Below, in pieces: positions 54,601 to 62,311 of a stretch of 64,000 nucleotides of DNA. Origin of the DNA: Engraulis encrasicolus (taxonomy: Eukaryota > Chordata > Actinopteri > Clupeiformes > Engraulidae). The notes beneath the pieces are model-generated. The model was not told the DNA's origin, searched no databases, and was given only the letters and a program-made list of their open reading frames with translations. The stretch covers positions 947,501 through 1,011,500 of the forward strand of contig NC_085874.1 in NCBI RefSeq assembly GCF_034702125.1, given 5' to 3'. How positions within the stretch are numbered: the stretch's first letter is position 1; each line of letters starts with the position of its first letter. The position numbers and the translations under genes are program-made.

Positions 54601-57275
54601 CTTGCATCAGTACTTTTGCATACAGACAGACTTTTCCCCCCATACACAGTAACACAATCATCTGAAATGTGATCTGAGAAAGACTAACTTCAGCCCCACA
54701 CGCTGAAAAGAAATGTTTATCAGAAAGACATCCTCTTGTTTTTCCTTAAAGGGACACTGTGTAGGAAATGGTCAAAAATGGTATTGCAACTATGGTGCTC
54801 ATTGAAACTAGGCTCCCTATTGCCAACTTTGATTTTTACATGAAAGTTTACTGAGTAATAAACAAATATTTTCTAGTATGGTCCAACTACAGTCATTTTT
54901 GCAGCTAAAAATGGTTATTTTAGGAAATTCAAAATGGCGGACCATGGAGAAGATCCCCCTTTTCATGGGTGAGTTCCAATATGTGACCTTCCGTCCTCCA
55001 CTTGTGCTTGTGGCCTCATACCAGGAAGTACTATGTCATGATGACATCACTGACATCAGCATTATATTTCAATATCTCGCAAAAGCTCAATTGTAAAGTC
55101 ATTTTCTCATTTGCAATTGGGATGGTGAATGTAAAACAGTCCACCAAAAATTGGTGTGGCTAGGATGACAGCTGGGAAACTTTATTATTTTCTCCACGGA
55201 GGAGGGGCCAGGAGGCGGGGCGAGGCCACAAGCACAAGTGGAGGACGCAAGGTCGAATATTGGAATGCACTCCATGAAAAGTGCAATTTTTCCAGTCATA
55301 ATGAATACTTAGAATTTGATGGTGGTGGTAAGTATTCATGAAAAAGGTAACATTAGTGAGTGGGGCAGCATGAATTCTGGAAATAAACAACTAAAAATCT
55401 CACATAGTACTACTTTCTTGATATTATAAAACAAGCAAAAGGTAACTCAAAGTTATTATGGAGAACTATTGATCAACTCTCAGGAAAAGAACGCAAAGAG
55501 ACTGTACCCCTTAATCTTAAAATAAATGACACATTGCAAAATGATAGTCTAATAATTGCAAATAGTTTTAATGATTATTTTATTAACTCTGTTTTAGAAT
55601 TGGGTGGCAGCACATCAGCTCCTTGTCCGTCAACCAATCTAGACAGATCTCAATTCTGTGTTCAAAATTGTGCAATCTCTGTCTTGGATTTTAATATTAT
55701 AGATGAAGTAAAAATAAATAAAATTTTATCAACTATATCCACCTCCAAAGCTAAAGACATCTGGGGCATGGACACCTTTCTCCTAAAGAAATTTAAAGAT
55801 GTCTTAACTACTCCCATAGCTCATATAGTAAACAAGTCCTTGGAGGAAAATTATTTTCCTAATGTACTAAAAACAGCTATAGTGACTCCTATCTTTAAAG
55901 CTGGGGACAAACAGGATGTCACTAATTATAGACCCATTAGTATATTGCCGGCCATTTCGAAAATAATAGAAAAAACAGTTGCTGAACAGCTTGTGGAGCA
56001 TTTAAACACAAAAAAACTCATGCACCCCATGCAGTTTGGTTTTAGAGCCAACCACTCAACCGACACTGCCATGCTGCTATTTTATAGAACACATCAAGGC
56101 AAATCTTGATAATGGAGGAGTGGTGGGTGCTGTGTACTTAGACCTTCGCAAGGCTTTTTGACACAGTACATCATCCAGTACTCCTCTCAAAGTTGGCGTG
56201 CTTTCAGCTGGCTCCAGGTGTACTAAACTGGATAGAGTCCTATCTATTAAATAGGGCCCAATGTGTTAAGATAAATGATAAAATATCTTCCTTAAAAAGC
56301 ATGCTCTATGGGGTGCCACAGGTTCCATATTGGGACCTTTGTTGTTCAGCACTTACATAAATGATCTTCCATCTGTATGTGAGGGTGTGGAGATACTGAT
56401 GTATGCTGACGACACTGTATTATTTACACACGGCAAAGATCCGGAAAAGGTGGCCAGCAAATTGACTCAAACACTAACTAAGGTCTCAATGTGGTTAAAA
56501 ACCTCCTGTCTCACACTAAATACCAACAAAACTGTCACAATGTATTTTCACAATAGATTTAAACTAAATGTTGTTCCAGACATATATGTTGATGGAACAA
56601 AGCTAAATAATGTTGATGAGTTTAAATATTTAGGTGTGACCTTAGATTCTAAGAAACACATTAAAAAGCTGGGTAATACTGTAAAGTATAGCATATCAAA
56701 TTTTAGACATATCCGTAACTCTCTGAGTATTGATGCTGCTGTGACTTATGTCAATGCTATGATCATGTCCCACCTGCATTATTGTTTATCAAGCTGGTCC
56801 CAGGCCAACAAGACTGTCTTAAGATCCATTGATTCACTGTACAAGCAGGCTCTCAAGGTCTTAGACAGAAGATCATTTCAGTACCACCATTGTCCTATAC
56901 TGAGCAAGTATAATATGCTCAGCCTTGAAAACATCATACAATTTTCTGATCTGCGGCTAATCCATAAAATTATTCACAATGCAGCACCCCCACCCCTAAG
57001 AACATTTGTTCAACCCTGCTCTGAATTGATGAGCAGAACGTCAAGATCCACCATTAGGGGTGATTGTAGTCTCCCAATCCGACGAACTGCTTTTGCTCAG
57101 TCAGCCTTCTCCTTCAGGGCAACCAAAACATGGAATAGTCTACCCAGTAACTTAAAAAGTATTACTGATTATCAGGCCTTCTCAAGGGGTGTGAAAAAAT
57201 GGATATTAACCAACCAGTCTTGTCAACATTAATCATATGTTTTTTAAAATATGACTCACACTGCATGCCATTTTA

Positions 57276-57368
<93 letters not shown>

Positions 57369-58913
57369 ACCTATGGCCTATGGATGTGCTTACTTGTTTA
57401 TATCTTGTCTATGTTATTGTATTTTAATATTTGTTTTACCTGTCCAGGGACTGCAGATGGAAATTAGCTATATAGCTATAATCTGGCACAAGCCATCTTT
57501 TTACTTCTGTAATCAATGTGTATTGTGCATGGTCCCTGTTGAACTAAACTAAATAAACTAAACTAAACTAAACTTGTGTCCCTTTAAGGTAAAAAAAGAC
57601 AAGATCCAGTCACGATGGCAGTCCTTCATTTCCCATGTTGAACAGCTGACAATGCACCGTAATGATGTGTAATGCATCAATGTGCACTTATGTACTTGCT
57701 CTTTGTCAATATCCTGTAAAATTACTCAGGGATTATCTTGTACCAACAAATTTGCCTTGTACAATGAGGCAGCCTCACATGTTTTTTTTTCTTTCTTTTA
57801 AAATCTTATGTGGAACAGTGGACAATAAAGCTGGACTAAAGCTGGAGTCTGGGCTTTCCTTTAGTTAGGGGTTTTGTTTTTTTTCTTGCCTGCTTTACAT
57901 CTAATCATTTAGGTTGATTGCCTTGTACATATTTTTTTATTTTTTAAGATTCATTGACCAAAAAAAAAAAAAAAGAAAGACATACTCTTTTTCGACACAC
58001 TGGGCTGGGAGCCGGGCTGGAAACCGCCAGCTGGAATGTCATAGGTGCTGATTCTCTGGACAAGACTGGCCACATTTCCAGCAACTCGCCGTGTGGGTTG
58101 ACACTCTTCTTTCGCATCCTCTTTGTTTTCTTTTGATACTTTTTTCAGTTCCTGAGAAAAAAAGTTGTCGAGAACAAGGTTCATGTTACTTGTGTAACTA
58201 TTAAGATGTAGAGTAGAGTAGTAGAGTATCATTTATTGATCCCGAGGGAAATTAAGGTGTCAAGTAGCATACATACATACATAAATACAGAAGAAGACAC
58301 ACAACATTGCATATATATTCACAAAAATTCGCCATACATATGTTCACAGGGTTAGATCTCCCTATCCTACTTAAAGGCTAGGTTTAGAAAAGCAATTGGC
58401 GATTTAAAAATATAGCTTTTTTTGATATTCAACTTTTATTATTTTAATATCTCATAATTCATTTTCAGATGACTGTTGTGTTCCATGTTGTTAACTTTCC
58501 AACAACATCAAAACCATCTCTTTGTGGCTTAAATTGACTGACGTAATGAAGCATGACTGTCCTACCCTCTCAATTCAAATATTCATTGTCAGTTTATCCC
58601 TTAATATTAGTGCCAGATTCCTGCAAATGCAGGTTCTGGGTTTCTACCTTGCCACTAAAAAGGTACACCAAGTTGTATTAAAATCTGTGTGGGTCGGGTT
58701 CGAGAGTGTCTGATTTCACGTAAAATGACCCAATGTAATTACATTGGTTTACCTTGACAAAATTGTCTGGAAAAAGGCCTCTTTTCCCGTTCAGCTCGCC
58801 CTCCATCCATCCCTCTTCCTCCACTCTGCGTACGTTCTTGATGACCTCCCCTGGCTTCAGGGTCAGCTCGTCCTCGTGGGCCGCTTCATAGTCATACTCC
58901 ACCACAACTTCTA
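25146..58913 (-). CDS. cd2ap: CD2-associated protein CD2AP (spliced, 16 of 17 coding exons; first exon outside the window)
   Basis: CD2AP is a cytoplasmic scaffold linking receptors, CBL and actin capping protein; in kidney it supports the podocyte slit diaphragm (family knowledge). Exons join to 1754 nt with exact phases; with the missing ATG+G this gives 585 residues (human 639). Domains: SH3-A about 2-55 ([28 protein letters not shown]); linker with [21 protein letters not shown]3-B about 111-165; linker [15 protein letters not shown]3-C about 264-320; proline-rich part 327-388; capping-protein-interaction motif [17 protein letters not shown] about 437-453; C-terminal coiled coil about 515-585 ending [24 protein letters not shown] and the capping motif favour cd2ap over its paralogue sh3kbp1. 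The proline-rich part is shorter than in human. Confidence 0.96.
25440..25757 (-). repeat. tRNA-derived SINE
   Basis: Read on the minus strand from 25757 it begins like a tRNA: box A-like gtgagcggttagggcg and box B ggttcgactcc at about 25695. The body then continues with ctgcactgctccccatggg and gcgccactgagggctgcccc. It is not a functional tRNA gene because the 3' half of the cloverleaf is missing. Lies in the last cd2ap intron. Confidence 0.8.
25995..26058 (-). CDS. cd2ap: cd2ap coding exon 16 (residues 551-572), coiled coil
   Basis: Acceptor cttctcag, donor CTGCAG|gtaaat. Encodes [20 protein letters not shown], a continuous heptad pattern as in human LEKLRKDLEEEKTMRSNLEM. Confidence 0.93.
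26773..26939 (-). CDS. cd2ap: cd2ap coding exon 15 (residues 496-551), start of coiled coil
   Basis: Acceptor catgcag, donor AAAT|gtaagg. Ser/Thr-rich first half, then [20 protein letters not shown], matching human DELRAQIIELLCIVEALKK. Confidence 0.9.
27245..27385. repeat. Degenerate CAAGTC minisatellite
   Basis: Repeated gtccaagtcaagtcc and aaagaggttcgagtcc units. The translated frame in this stretch is only repeat. Confidence 0.85.
27914..28173. mobile_element. Harbinger-like MITE with TAA target duplication
   Basis: Inverse ends ggtgctgtttccacgtagc and gctacgtggaaacagcacc, flanked by TAA at 27911-27913 and 28174-28176. 260 bp, internal aggagaaaaaaa repeats. It lies 41 bp from cd2ap exon 14. 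Confidence 0.9.
28215..28304 (-). CDS. cd2ap: cd2ap coding exon 14 (residues 466-495)
   Basis: Acceptor ttctatag, donor AAG|gtgagt. Thirty codons, acidic then polar ([18 protein letters not shown]). Not conserved in detail; supported by clean splice sites and phase 0 at both ends. Confidence 0.82.
28815..29285. repeat. Inverted-repeat element containing R1 copy 4
   Basis: The outer arms are inverse: aactttgggtgccac near the left with gtggcagtcaaactttgg near the right, agagctcttttcc with ggaaaagagctct. R1 (28998-29165) is in the centre. The left-arm text recurs at 60440-60530. Confidence 0.8.
30054..30172 (-). CDS. cd2ap: cd2ap coding exon 13 (residues 426-465), capping-protein motif
   Basis: Acceptor cggtag, donor TCT|gttagt. 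Encodes [20 protein letters not shown] then [16 protein letters not shown]. The LxHxTxxRPK...RR pattern is the CPI motif that binds capping protein and eases its grip on actin barbed ends. Confidence 0.94.
30265..30374 (-). CDS. cd2ap: cd2ap coding exon 12 (residues 389-425)
   Basis: Acceptor cccgtcag, donor ACAG|gttcag. Encodes [20 protein letters not shown]. Homology is weak but the phases fit both neighbours (2 in, 1 out). Confidence 0.85.
30594..31162. mobile_element. DNA element with tgccgggcatac ends
   Basis: gccgggcatac at the left and gtatgcctggc at the right are near-inverse. Contains several TCGCANNA-type motifs. Target duplication unclear (TAA/TTA). Just 5' of it, 30530-30593 shares aactgcatttgcatgaatct with the arms of the 19313 repeat. 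Confidence 0.6.
31265..31432 (+). repeat. SINE 3' part (same family as 41905-42090)
   Basis: B-box-like ggttcgagtcc, then catctctctctaccaatca, tttcctgtctactctcaca and acaataaag, ending in an A-rich tail. The A box side is degraded. Confidence 0.72.
31849..31999 (-). CDS. cd2ap: cd2ap coding exon 11 (residues 339-388), proline-rich
   Basis: Acceptor tttttcag, donor CTAG|gttagt. Contains [15 protein letters not shown] and PPKRPDKP, matching the human PxVPPKKPxPP/PKRPEKP motifs that bind SH3 partners. Confidence 0.94.
32497..32904. mobile_element. hAT-like MITE nested in the 7.5-kb element
   Basis: Ends tagtgttgcaccgatacc and ggtatcggtgcaacacta are inverse. The target duplication ATTGTAAC is perfect (32489-32496, 32905-32912). 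GGTATC/TATCGG motifs cluster near both ends. Confidence 0.94.
32930..35363. other. Interior of the 7.5-kb element, left part
   Basis: No recognised protein. A CpG-containing palindromic patch lies at 33427-33480 (aataacacccccg ... ggagtgctgttatt) and an ATGTA tandem at 33655-33681. Short frames have no family. Confidence 0.5.
35366..36614. mobile_element. pogo/Tigger-like Tc1-mariner element with TA duplication
   Basis: Ends ccgtattttttggactatat and gtccgaaaaatacgg are inverse, flanked by TA at 35364-35365 and 36615-36616. On the minus strand at 35853-35827 the frame starts MDEIPLTFD, matching the second catalytic Asp region of pogo/Jerky-type DDE transposases, and continues to a LNVVL block. 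The rest of the transposase is broken or missing. 1249 bp. Confidence 0.8.
35560..35853 (-). pseudogene. pogo-like transposase fragment
   Basis: 97 codons beginning [20 protein letters not shown]; the (N)MDExPLxFD motif with the following ArTxxxKG-like segment is typical of pogo/Tigger DDE domains. After about 60 residues the similarity ends. No HTH or CENP-B-type DNA-binding part is visible. Confidence 0.65.
36617..39370. other. Interior of the 7.5-kb element, right part
   Basis: No gene recognised. The sequence alternates AT-rich stretches with moderately CpG-rich ones (37800-37990). A T run lies at 37424-37443. Confidence 0.45.
39371..39529. repeat. Three tandem 53-bp units
   Basis: Units start at 39371, 39424 and 39477, each with taaaatgagc, ttacatttttaaatcaacaa. 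The first two are almost identical; the third has several changes. Just inside the right end of the 7.5-kb element. Confidence 0.95.
39982..40238. mobile_element. MITE with ctgccctacaaagc ends and TACA flanks
   Basis: The left end ctgccctacaaagcaaaaag and right end ctttttgctttgtagggcag are inverse; pairing continues with gcagtaactgc/gcagttactgc. TACA stands directly outside both ends (39978-39981, 40239-40242). The cagttactgcac text also occurs at 7060-7110. Confidence 0.88.
40431..40467 (-). CDS. cd2ap: cd2ap coding exon 10 (residues 327-338), mini-exon
   Basis: A 37-nt exon: acceptor tttcacag, donor ACAG|gtaatt. Encodes [12 protein letters not shown]; human has [10 protein letters not shown] at the same place. 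It is followed by an 8.4-kb intron containing the large element 32191-39710. Confidence 0.9.
40600..40943. mobile_element. MITE with gccaggcccaaactac ends
   Basis: gccaggcccaaactac (left) and gtagtttgagccaggc (right) are near-inverse. Inside, CGATT/AATCG motifs recur. No clear target duplication. Lies in cd2ap intron 9. Confidence 0.75.
41905..42095 (+). repeat. tRNA-derived SINE
   Basis: tRNA-like head with ctaacgatagggcactgggc and box B gggtttgattcc at about 41964, then ccatctctttccccattcac, ttcctgtcc and atcaataaag, ending in an A-rich tail. Confidence 0.8.
42457..42555 (-). CDS. cd2ap: cd2ap coding exon 9 (residues 294-326), second half of SH3-C
   Basis: Acceptor catttgtag, donor GAG|gttaat. 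Encodes [20 protein letters not shown]. It is separated from exon 8 by a 6.2-kb intron holding nested hAT elements. Confidence 0.95.
43666..45540. mobile_element. hAT-like element (inner), 1875 bp, nested
   Basis: Begins cagtgttaatttcgtcaac and ends gctgacgaaattaacactg. Target duplication CTGCACAC/CTACACAC (7 of 8). Dense gacgaaaat/attttcgtc and gactaaaat subterminal repeats. No transposase frame recognised. Contains the GA array 45051-45139. Confidence 0.9.
45051..45139. repeat. (GA)n microsatellite
   Basis: About 44 GA units inside the inner hAT element. Confidence 0.98.
46006..48600. other. cd2ap intron 8 sequence, no gene seen
   Basis: Contains tagggatgtgctcgttattc at 47216-47235, which looks like a hAT-type left end (compare 11999), and text at 47393-47460 similar to 11925-11970. 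A right end could not be assigned with confidence. Confidence 0.4.
48604..48633. repeat. A run of about 28 bases
   Basis: Homopolymer in cd2ap intron 8; may be the tail of a retroposed fragment. Confidence 0.9.
48797..48885 (-). CDS. cd2ap: cd2ap coding exon 8 (residues 264-293), first half of SH3-C
   Basis: Acceptor agtaaaag, donor AAG|gtaaca. Encodes [20 protein letters not shown], the ALYDY-like start of the third SH3 domain. Confidence 0.94.
48934..49086. mobile_element. Short MITE of the aaggtgcactg family, copy 1
   Basis: aaaaggtgcactgcgcag at the left, agtgcacctttaaag at the right, and internal attgaaactgtgctgtctat shared with 54747-55400 and 59105-59236. It sits in cd2ap intron 7 within 50 bp of exon 8. 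Confidence 0.8.
49203..49272 (-). CDS. cd2ap: cd2ap coding exon 7 (residues 241-263), short linker exon
   Basis: Acceptor cttttaaag preceded by a pyrimidine tract, donor AGG|gtgaga. Encodes [20 protein letters not shown] then KAK. The acceptor was chosen by phase: an internal AG nearer the exon middle would give a stop or a 34-nt exon. The sequence itself is poorly conserved, so this is the least certain boundary. Confidence 0.82.
49919..50088 (-). CDS. cd2ap: cd2ap coding exon 6 (residues 184-240), linker
   Basis: Acceptor gttttcag, donor AAG|gtaagg. Encodes [20 protein letters not shown], conserved with human [20 protein letters not shown]. Confidence 0.95.
50607..50878. mobile_element. 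MITE of the aaggtgcactg family, copy 2
   Basis: tttaaagtgcactgtgtaat at the left is the inverse of acacaatgcacctttaa at the right. The interior differs in part from copy 1. Confidence 0.75.
50887..52319. mobile_element. 1433-bp head-to-head palindromic Tc1-like derivative
   Basis: Begins cactgtgtgcagaattatta and ends with the inverse, flanked by TA (50885-50886, 52320-52321). Both halves carry the transposase start in opposite directions: the minus strand from about 52103 reads [20 protein letters not shown], a decayed Tc1 N-terminus (pattern GxxKDLS), and the plus strand from about 51103 reads the mirror copy. Pairing extends about 650 bp per arm with more divergence toward the centre. No complete transposase. 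Confidence 0.86.
52584..52701 (-). CDS. cd2ap: cd2ap coding exon 5 (residues 145-183), second half of SH3-B
   Basis: Acceptor ttttacag, donor CAG|gtattt. Encodes [20 protein letters not shown] then [15 protein letters not shown]. Ends in phase 1. Confidence 0.96.
52821..53315. mobile_element. Tc1-like foldback remnant
   Basis: The left end cagtgctatgacaaagtttg is the terminal text of common fish Tc1 MITEs. Inverse pairs: gtttatctcttgttgagctt/aagctcaacaggagataaac, and aaatatgggcacc with the gctgcccatatta block. The right end is damaged. Confidence 0.65.
53453..53553 (-). CDS. cd2ap: cd2ap coding exon 4 (residues 111-144), first half of SH3-B
   Basis: Acceptor cttatag, donor GAA|gtgagc. Encodes [20 protein letters not shown]; the [15 protein letters not shown] core is diagnostic of the second SH3 domain. 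Confidence 0.96.
53771..54344. mobile_element. Harbinger-like MITE, copy 2, with TAA target duplication
   Basis: gggactgttcgttatttatt (left) and aataaataacgaagagtccc (right) are inverse; TAA lies at 53768-53770 and 54345-54347. Internal atgaccctcccc repeats as in 16833-17216. 574 bp. Confidence 0.9.
55404..56107 (+). pseudogene. LINE reverse transcriptase, 5' part
   Basis: An open frame continues upstream of the first listed start right to the MITE junction ([20 protein letters not shown]). It contains [33 protein letters not shown] and [14 protein letters not shown], the RT motifs 1-2 region of CR1-type elements. It ends at a frameshift just before motif A (LDLRKAF, 56139-56159, in another frame). 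Confidence 0.85.
56330..57232 (+). pseudogene. LINE reverse transcriptase, 3' part and C-terminus
   Basis: 300-codon frame with [15 protein letters not shown], the catalytic YADDTVLF at about residues 25-32, [12 protein letters not shown], and the C-terminal segment [19 protein letters not shown] typical of CR1/L2/Rex1-like elements. The segment between the two frames (56108-56329) contains LDLRKAF and shows at least two frameshifts. Confidence 0.87.
57277..57365. repeat. (GT)n microsatellite
   Basis: About 44 GT units with one AT interruption, in the LINE 3' region. Confidence 0.97.
57986..58151 (-). CDS. cd2ap: cd2ap coding exon 3 (residues 56-110), linker
   Basis: Acceptor tttctcag, donor A|gtatgt. 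Contains [19 protein letters not shown], the block that marks cd2ap. A lysine/glutamate-rich stretch precedes it. Confidence 0.95.
58215..58300. repeat. Fragment with ttattgatcccgagggaaat
   Basis: This text is the usual 3' tail of RTE/Rex3-type retrotransposons and their SINEs in fish. Followed by short ATAC tandem repeats. Only a fragment. Confidence 0.5.
58370..58735 (-). repeat. Third copy of the arm of the 19313-20705 inverted repeat
   Basis: Shares ggctaggtttagaaaa, attttaatatctcataattc, gtcagtttatcccttaatat and gtcgggttcgagagtgtctg with the arms in mettl14 intron 1. It stops 18 bp before the cd2ap exon 2 donor. Confidence 0.82.
58753..58913 (-). CDS. cd2ap: cd2ap coding exon 2 (residues 2-55), SH3-A
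   Basis: Acceptor ccaaag, donor AAG|gtaaac. Begins with two bases completing Val2, which implies that exon 1 supplies only ATGG of coding sequence. Encodes a whole SH3 domain including [23 protein letters not shown]. Confidence 0.96.
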
Positions 58914-59104
58914 CTTTGGATAAAACAACATGACATGAGGCAAGATGAACATTTACTAATGAATCACATGCCAACATAATACATATTTTGGCAACACTTG
59001 ACTTGACACCAGCGTCAAAAGTATGACATGAAAAGTGTCGTAACAGTGACGTGACGCACTCATTGACATGTAAATAACATTGTCAATGTCAAACATTTTA
59101 TGCC

Positions 59105-59236
59105 TCTGGTGCCGTGTAAGATTGTGGCCAGAGTAGGTATTGCAACTATGCTGCTCTATTGCCAAATTTGATCATTTCATGAGTATCAATAACTAATAAA
59201 CCAAACAACTAAAAATATTACACAGTCCACCTTTAG
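59105..59236. mobile_element. MITE of the aaggtgcactg family, copy 3
   Basis: Contains gtaagattgtggccagagta, attgcaactatgctgctcta, tgccaaatttgatcatttca and attacacagtccaccttta. Ends degraded. Confidence 0.7.
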
Positions 59237-60430
59237 GTGTCATTCAGTTATGGAGTTTGTGATTAACTTAACAATTTAACCAGACATGGAAAGAAAGCTC
59301 GTTATCTAAATCGAATTCGGTTGAGCGTATCCAAAAAGTGCATTAAACTGAGGCATTTTGTCAAAGACACAGTATTTTTTAATGAGCCCCTATTTCAGGT
59401 TGCCCACCACATTCGTTCAAGCGCTAAGAAAAGTAAAGACATGAGTGGAAATTTGAGCCAAGTAATTTTTGTGCACTGATCAACACTGTCCCTGGGGAAA
59501 TGGAACAGTAACAACTTAATGCTAGATCCGAAAAGACGCTAAGCTTATACTTTGCTTGACGTGGGCATATTTTTGGCTTCAAACAAGTATGATGTGTATG
59601 TATATTGCTGATTCTATCTCTGCACTTGGATATCGACACAATGCAACACCCTGTAAGAATGGCGTTGTTTCTAAACAAACGGTGGACCAAAGTTCTCTAT
59701 GCCTGGTTTTCCATGTCAACAACGTGTCCATGTCCATGCTTTGGGCAACTTTGAGCGTCGTAAATGGGTGGAAAGTAGAGATTTATAACGATGGCTACTT
59801 TGATGCCCTGAGGAACCACGGCAAAAGCCTTATGTTAGCATCGGCTAACTAGCGCTGGATTTCTCAATGCAAGGCACGAATGGAGTTAAGGTAAGCACCC
59901 AAACTTAGCCCGCAGCATCATGTTTTAACACCATTTAACCAATTTCACACCGGATTACCCCTTTAAGTACCCCCTGAAAAGTGCAAGAAATGGCACTTTT
60001 ATGTCCAGAGCCAACTTTTGACTTCTATAAATCATGATCTAGCTCTGCCTCTGACAGCTTTGTCAGTGCAGACAAACATTAAGAAGTTCAGAGAGGCCGT
60101 CTTGGGACTGTCATCATGATTTAGCATTGAACAGTCACACGTTAAAAATGATTTTAACTAGAAATACTCCTAATGCTTGTTAAAATCATGATTAATATGT
60201 ACTGTACACTTTCCAGACCCTTTTGTTTTCTTATATTACGTTGTGCTACTTTTTTGACTAGCAGATGGCAGCAGAAAAAACAGACAGTGTGATAAGATAT
60301 AGACAGACATATATCTTGAAGGCCTAGATTAATATGAAGAACCCATGAAGAATGTTTGATACAGTGCTACTGTAAGTGGGGCTAAATGGGCGTTCCAGTC
60401 ATCAAGTGCCCACATGGTTAATTTGAGGCC
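59237..60430. other. cd2ap intron 1, no gene seen
   Basis: No coding potential or recognised element; short frames have no family. Confidence 0.4.
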
Positions 60431-60540
60431 TGTATCTTCCTTCAAATTAAAACTAGATGTGTCCAAATGTGCTTGTACAGTTTGTATTTCATTCACAGGC
60501 TTGAAAAATGGGCGTGGCACCTAAACTTTGGAGGTCCTCA
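60430..60540. repeat. Relative of the left arm of 28815-29285
   Basis: aggcctgtatcttccttcaa, tgtgtccaaatgtgcttgta and ggcttgaaaaatgggcgtgg match the inverse of 28815-28930. Confidence 0.7.
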
Positions 60541-60652
60541 TGTCCTCAACCGTTGGACGTAGGGTGCTAATACTTGGGGTTATTTCAATTGTACGGTACC
60601 CTTATTTGAGATATCAGGAAAATTGGAGTGGGTCACCTGGGGAGATTCTAGG

Positions 60653-60730
60653 GCCGTGGTCCGCAACCAACGGACCGCGGTCCAGATAGGGACCCAGAAT
60701 AAATTGTTAAAATATTTTTGATGGGAGAAT
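60653..60730. mobile_element. Possible hAT-like end
   Basis: ggccgtggtccgcaaccaac followed by ggaccgcggtcc resembles hAT-type MITEs with purine/GC-rich ends. The other end was not found. Confidence 0.35.
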
Positions 60731-60846
60731 TCATTTTAAGCCGGAGCGTTACTTTTTTTCCCTATCCGATATAACTGCGCTTTTACCAGCACTGCACTGA
60801 GCAAGGCTTGGAAGCTACAAACCAATCATATGCGAGTCATACTAAC

Positions 60847-61248
60847 TAAGGATAGACCGATATCGGTCCGATATTTGCATATTTCAAATGTATCAGTATC
60901 GGCCAGTAAGCGTGTGGTTTTGGCCGATAGGCAATATTTATTATTTTATGTCATTCAGGTTTTTTTAAAAGCACCAAAACACTTTTTTATTACTTGATTG
61001 TCAGACATTACTTGATTGTTAGAATGGATGTTTAAATGTTACAAGTTCTACTTCAATTTGATAATATTAAAGGAATGTTTATTTTCAACTTGAGACCTGG
61101 AATATTTGTCATTTTTTAACCATTTTTTTACCCATATCGGCCTCAAATATCGGGTATCGGAAATCGGGTATCGGCCAAGGGTGATGAAAAAAACATTGGT
61201 TTCGCATCGGCCATTAAAAAAACCTGTAAGCTTATCGGTCGACCACTA
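60847..61248. mobile_element. hAT-like MITE with perfect 8-bp target duplication
   Basis: taaggatagaccgatatcgg (left) and tatcggtcgaccacta (right) are near-inverse. ATACTAAC flanks it (60839-60846, 61249-61256). TATCGG motifs cluster near both ends. Confidence 0.93.
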
Positions 61249-61973
61249 ATACTAACCACATGTGTTACTTTTTAGGCTTTTATTCTGACGGATAGGCATG
61301 CCTATTGACAGTGCGTGTTGTCACTGTGACAAACTTCGGTCATTTAAAGCTTGCACATTAATGGCCATTCATCCGATTGATGTAGTCTATAATGTCAATG
61401 GATGGTGCAGACACAATTTGTAGCATGTGCATTTGCAGGGGTATACTCTGTTCCTCGGCATGCGATGGATTCTCATGACCCACTGTGGGGGTAAAAAACA
61501 TCTCGCCGATCTCACTCAAGTAGCCGACCTCATCAGTGTGCCCACCTGCGACAACTCATCCATCATCCATACCCGTCATCCATCCCTAATTTCCCGGGGA
61601 AACTCCCTAAATTTGGACTCATTTCCCGCTTTCTTCCCGATTTGACATTTTTCCCAATTTCCCGATCTTTCACATTATCAAAAAACACGGTCGGTGCAGT
61701 ATGCTAATTATCCCCACGCCCCCGTCAGTAAGCCCAACGAGCCACACCCCCTTTTAAAGAGAGACTGAGAGGGTCTTGCTTAGCAAGCTACCTGCCAGTG
61801 GATGTTATGCCAGATGCAACCAAGAATTGTGTTCCTTGAAAATACGAGCTGTCACCCTTGAGCTCTGTAGGCGCATGTGTGCCTCAGAAGCCGTTCTACA
61901 ACGCTGTTCATATGGTAAACAGTCTGAGAACAGCGAATCATGTGAGTAACCTAATCACAACCTGCATCAGCAC

Positions 61974-62311
61974 TAGTGGTGTCAACAATGATCCATATGG
62001 CGATGCAATCTAATGCGGGCATGGACGATCCAGAATCGATCCGGCAAGTTCCAGAATCGATCCGGCAATTTTTTTGAGTTTCAATTACTTCTATGGATAT
62101 TTCTGGAGCAAATGAATGTTAAATTAAATAAAAACACTTCAAAACATTGCAAGACTGATACAGACTGATACAGACTGATACAGATTAAACATTTGTTTTG
62201 CTTTCAGTAGAAATGTAATGCATTGCAATGCATTGTAGAATTGAATCGGATCGCATAGAATCGAATCGTGATCGAATCGGATCGTGAGGGCAGTGCCAAT
62301 CCACACCACTA
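61974..62311. mobile_element. hAT-like MITE, intact copy of the family at 14545
   Basis: Starts tagtggtgtcaacaatgatc, ends gccaatccacaccacta. Target duplication ATCAGCAC/ACCAGCAC (7 of 8). GAATCGGATCG-type repeats inside. Confidence 0.87.

Larger units (their letters stand above)
55402..57575 (+). mobile_element. 5'-truncated non-LTR retrotransposon (CR1/L2/Rex-like)
   Basis: Starts inside the reverse transcriptase region and ends with (TAAAC)n-type repeats at 57541-57575. A GT array (57277-57365) lies in its 3'UTR. RT motifs are visible but several frameshifts break the frame, so it is inactive. Orientation is opposite to cd2ap. Confidence 0.85.
54747..57590. mobile_element. MITE interrupted by a LINE (left part 54747-55401, right end about 57575-57590)
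   Basis: The left end taaagggacactgtgtagga matches inversely the right end gtgtccctttaa, but they are now 2.8 kb apart. The left 655 bp is a full MITE body (same family as 48934 and 59105); the LINE fills the gap right after ctaaaaatctcacatagta. Confidence 0.8.

Noticed and set aside
58654..58977. An unspliced open reading frame as a separate SH3 gene
   Set aside because: It is cd2ap exon 2 with intron sequence on both sides; acceptor and donor sites define the exon.
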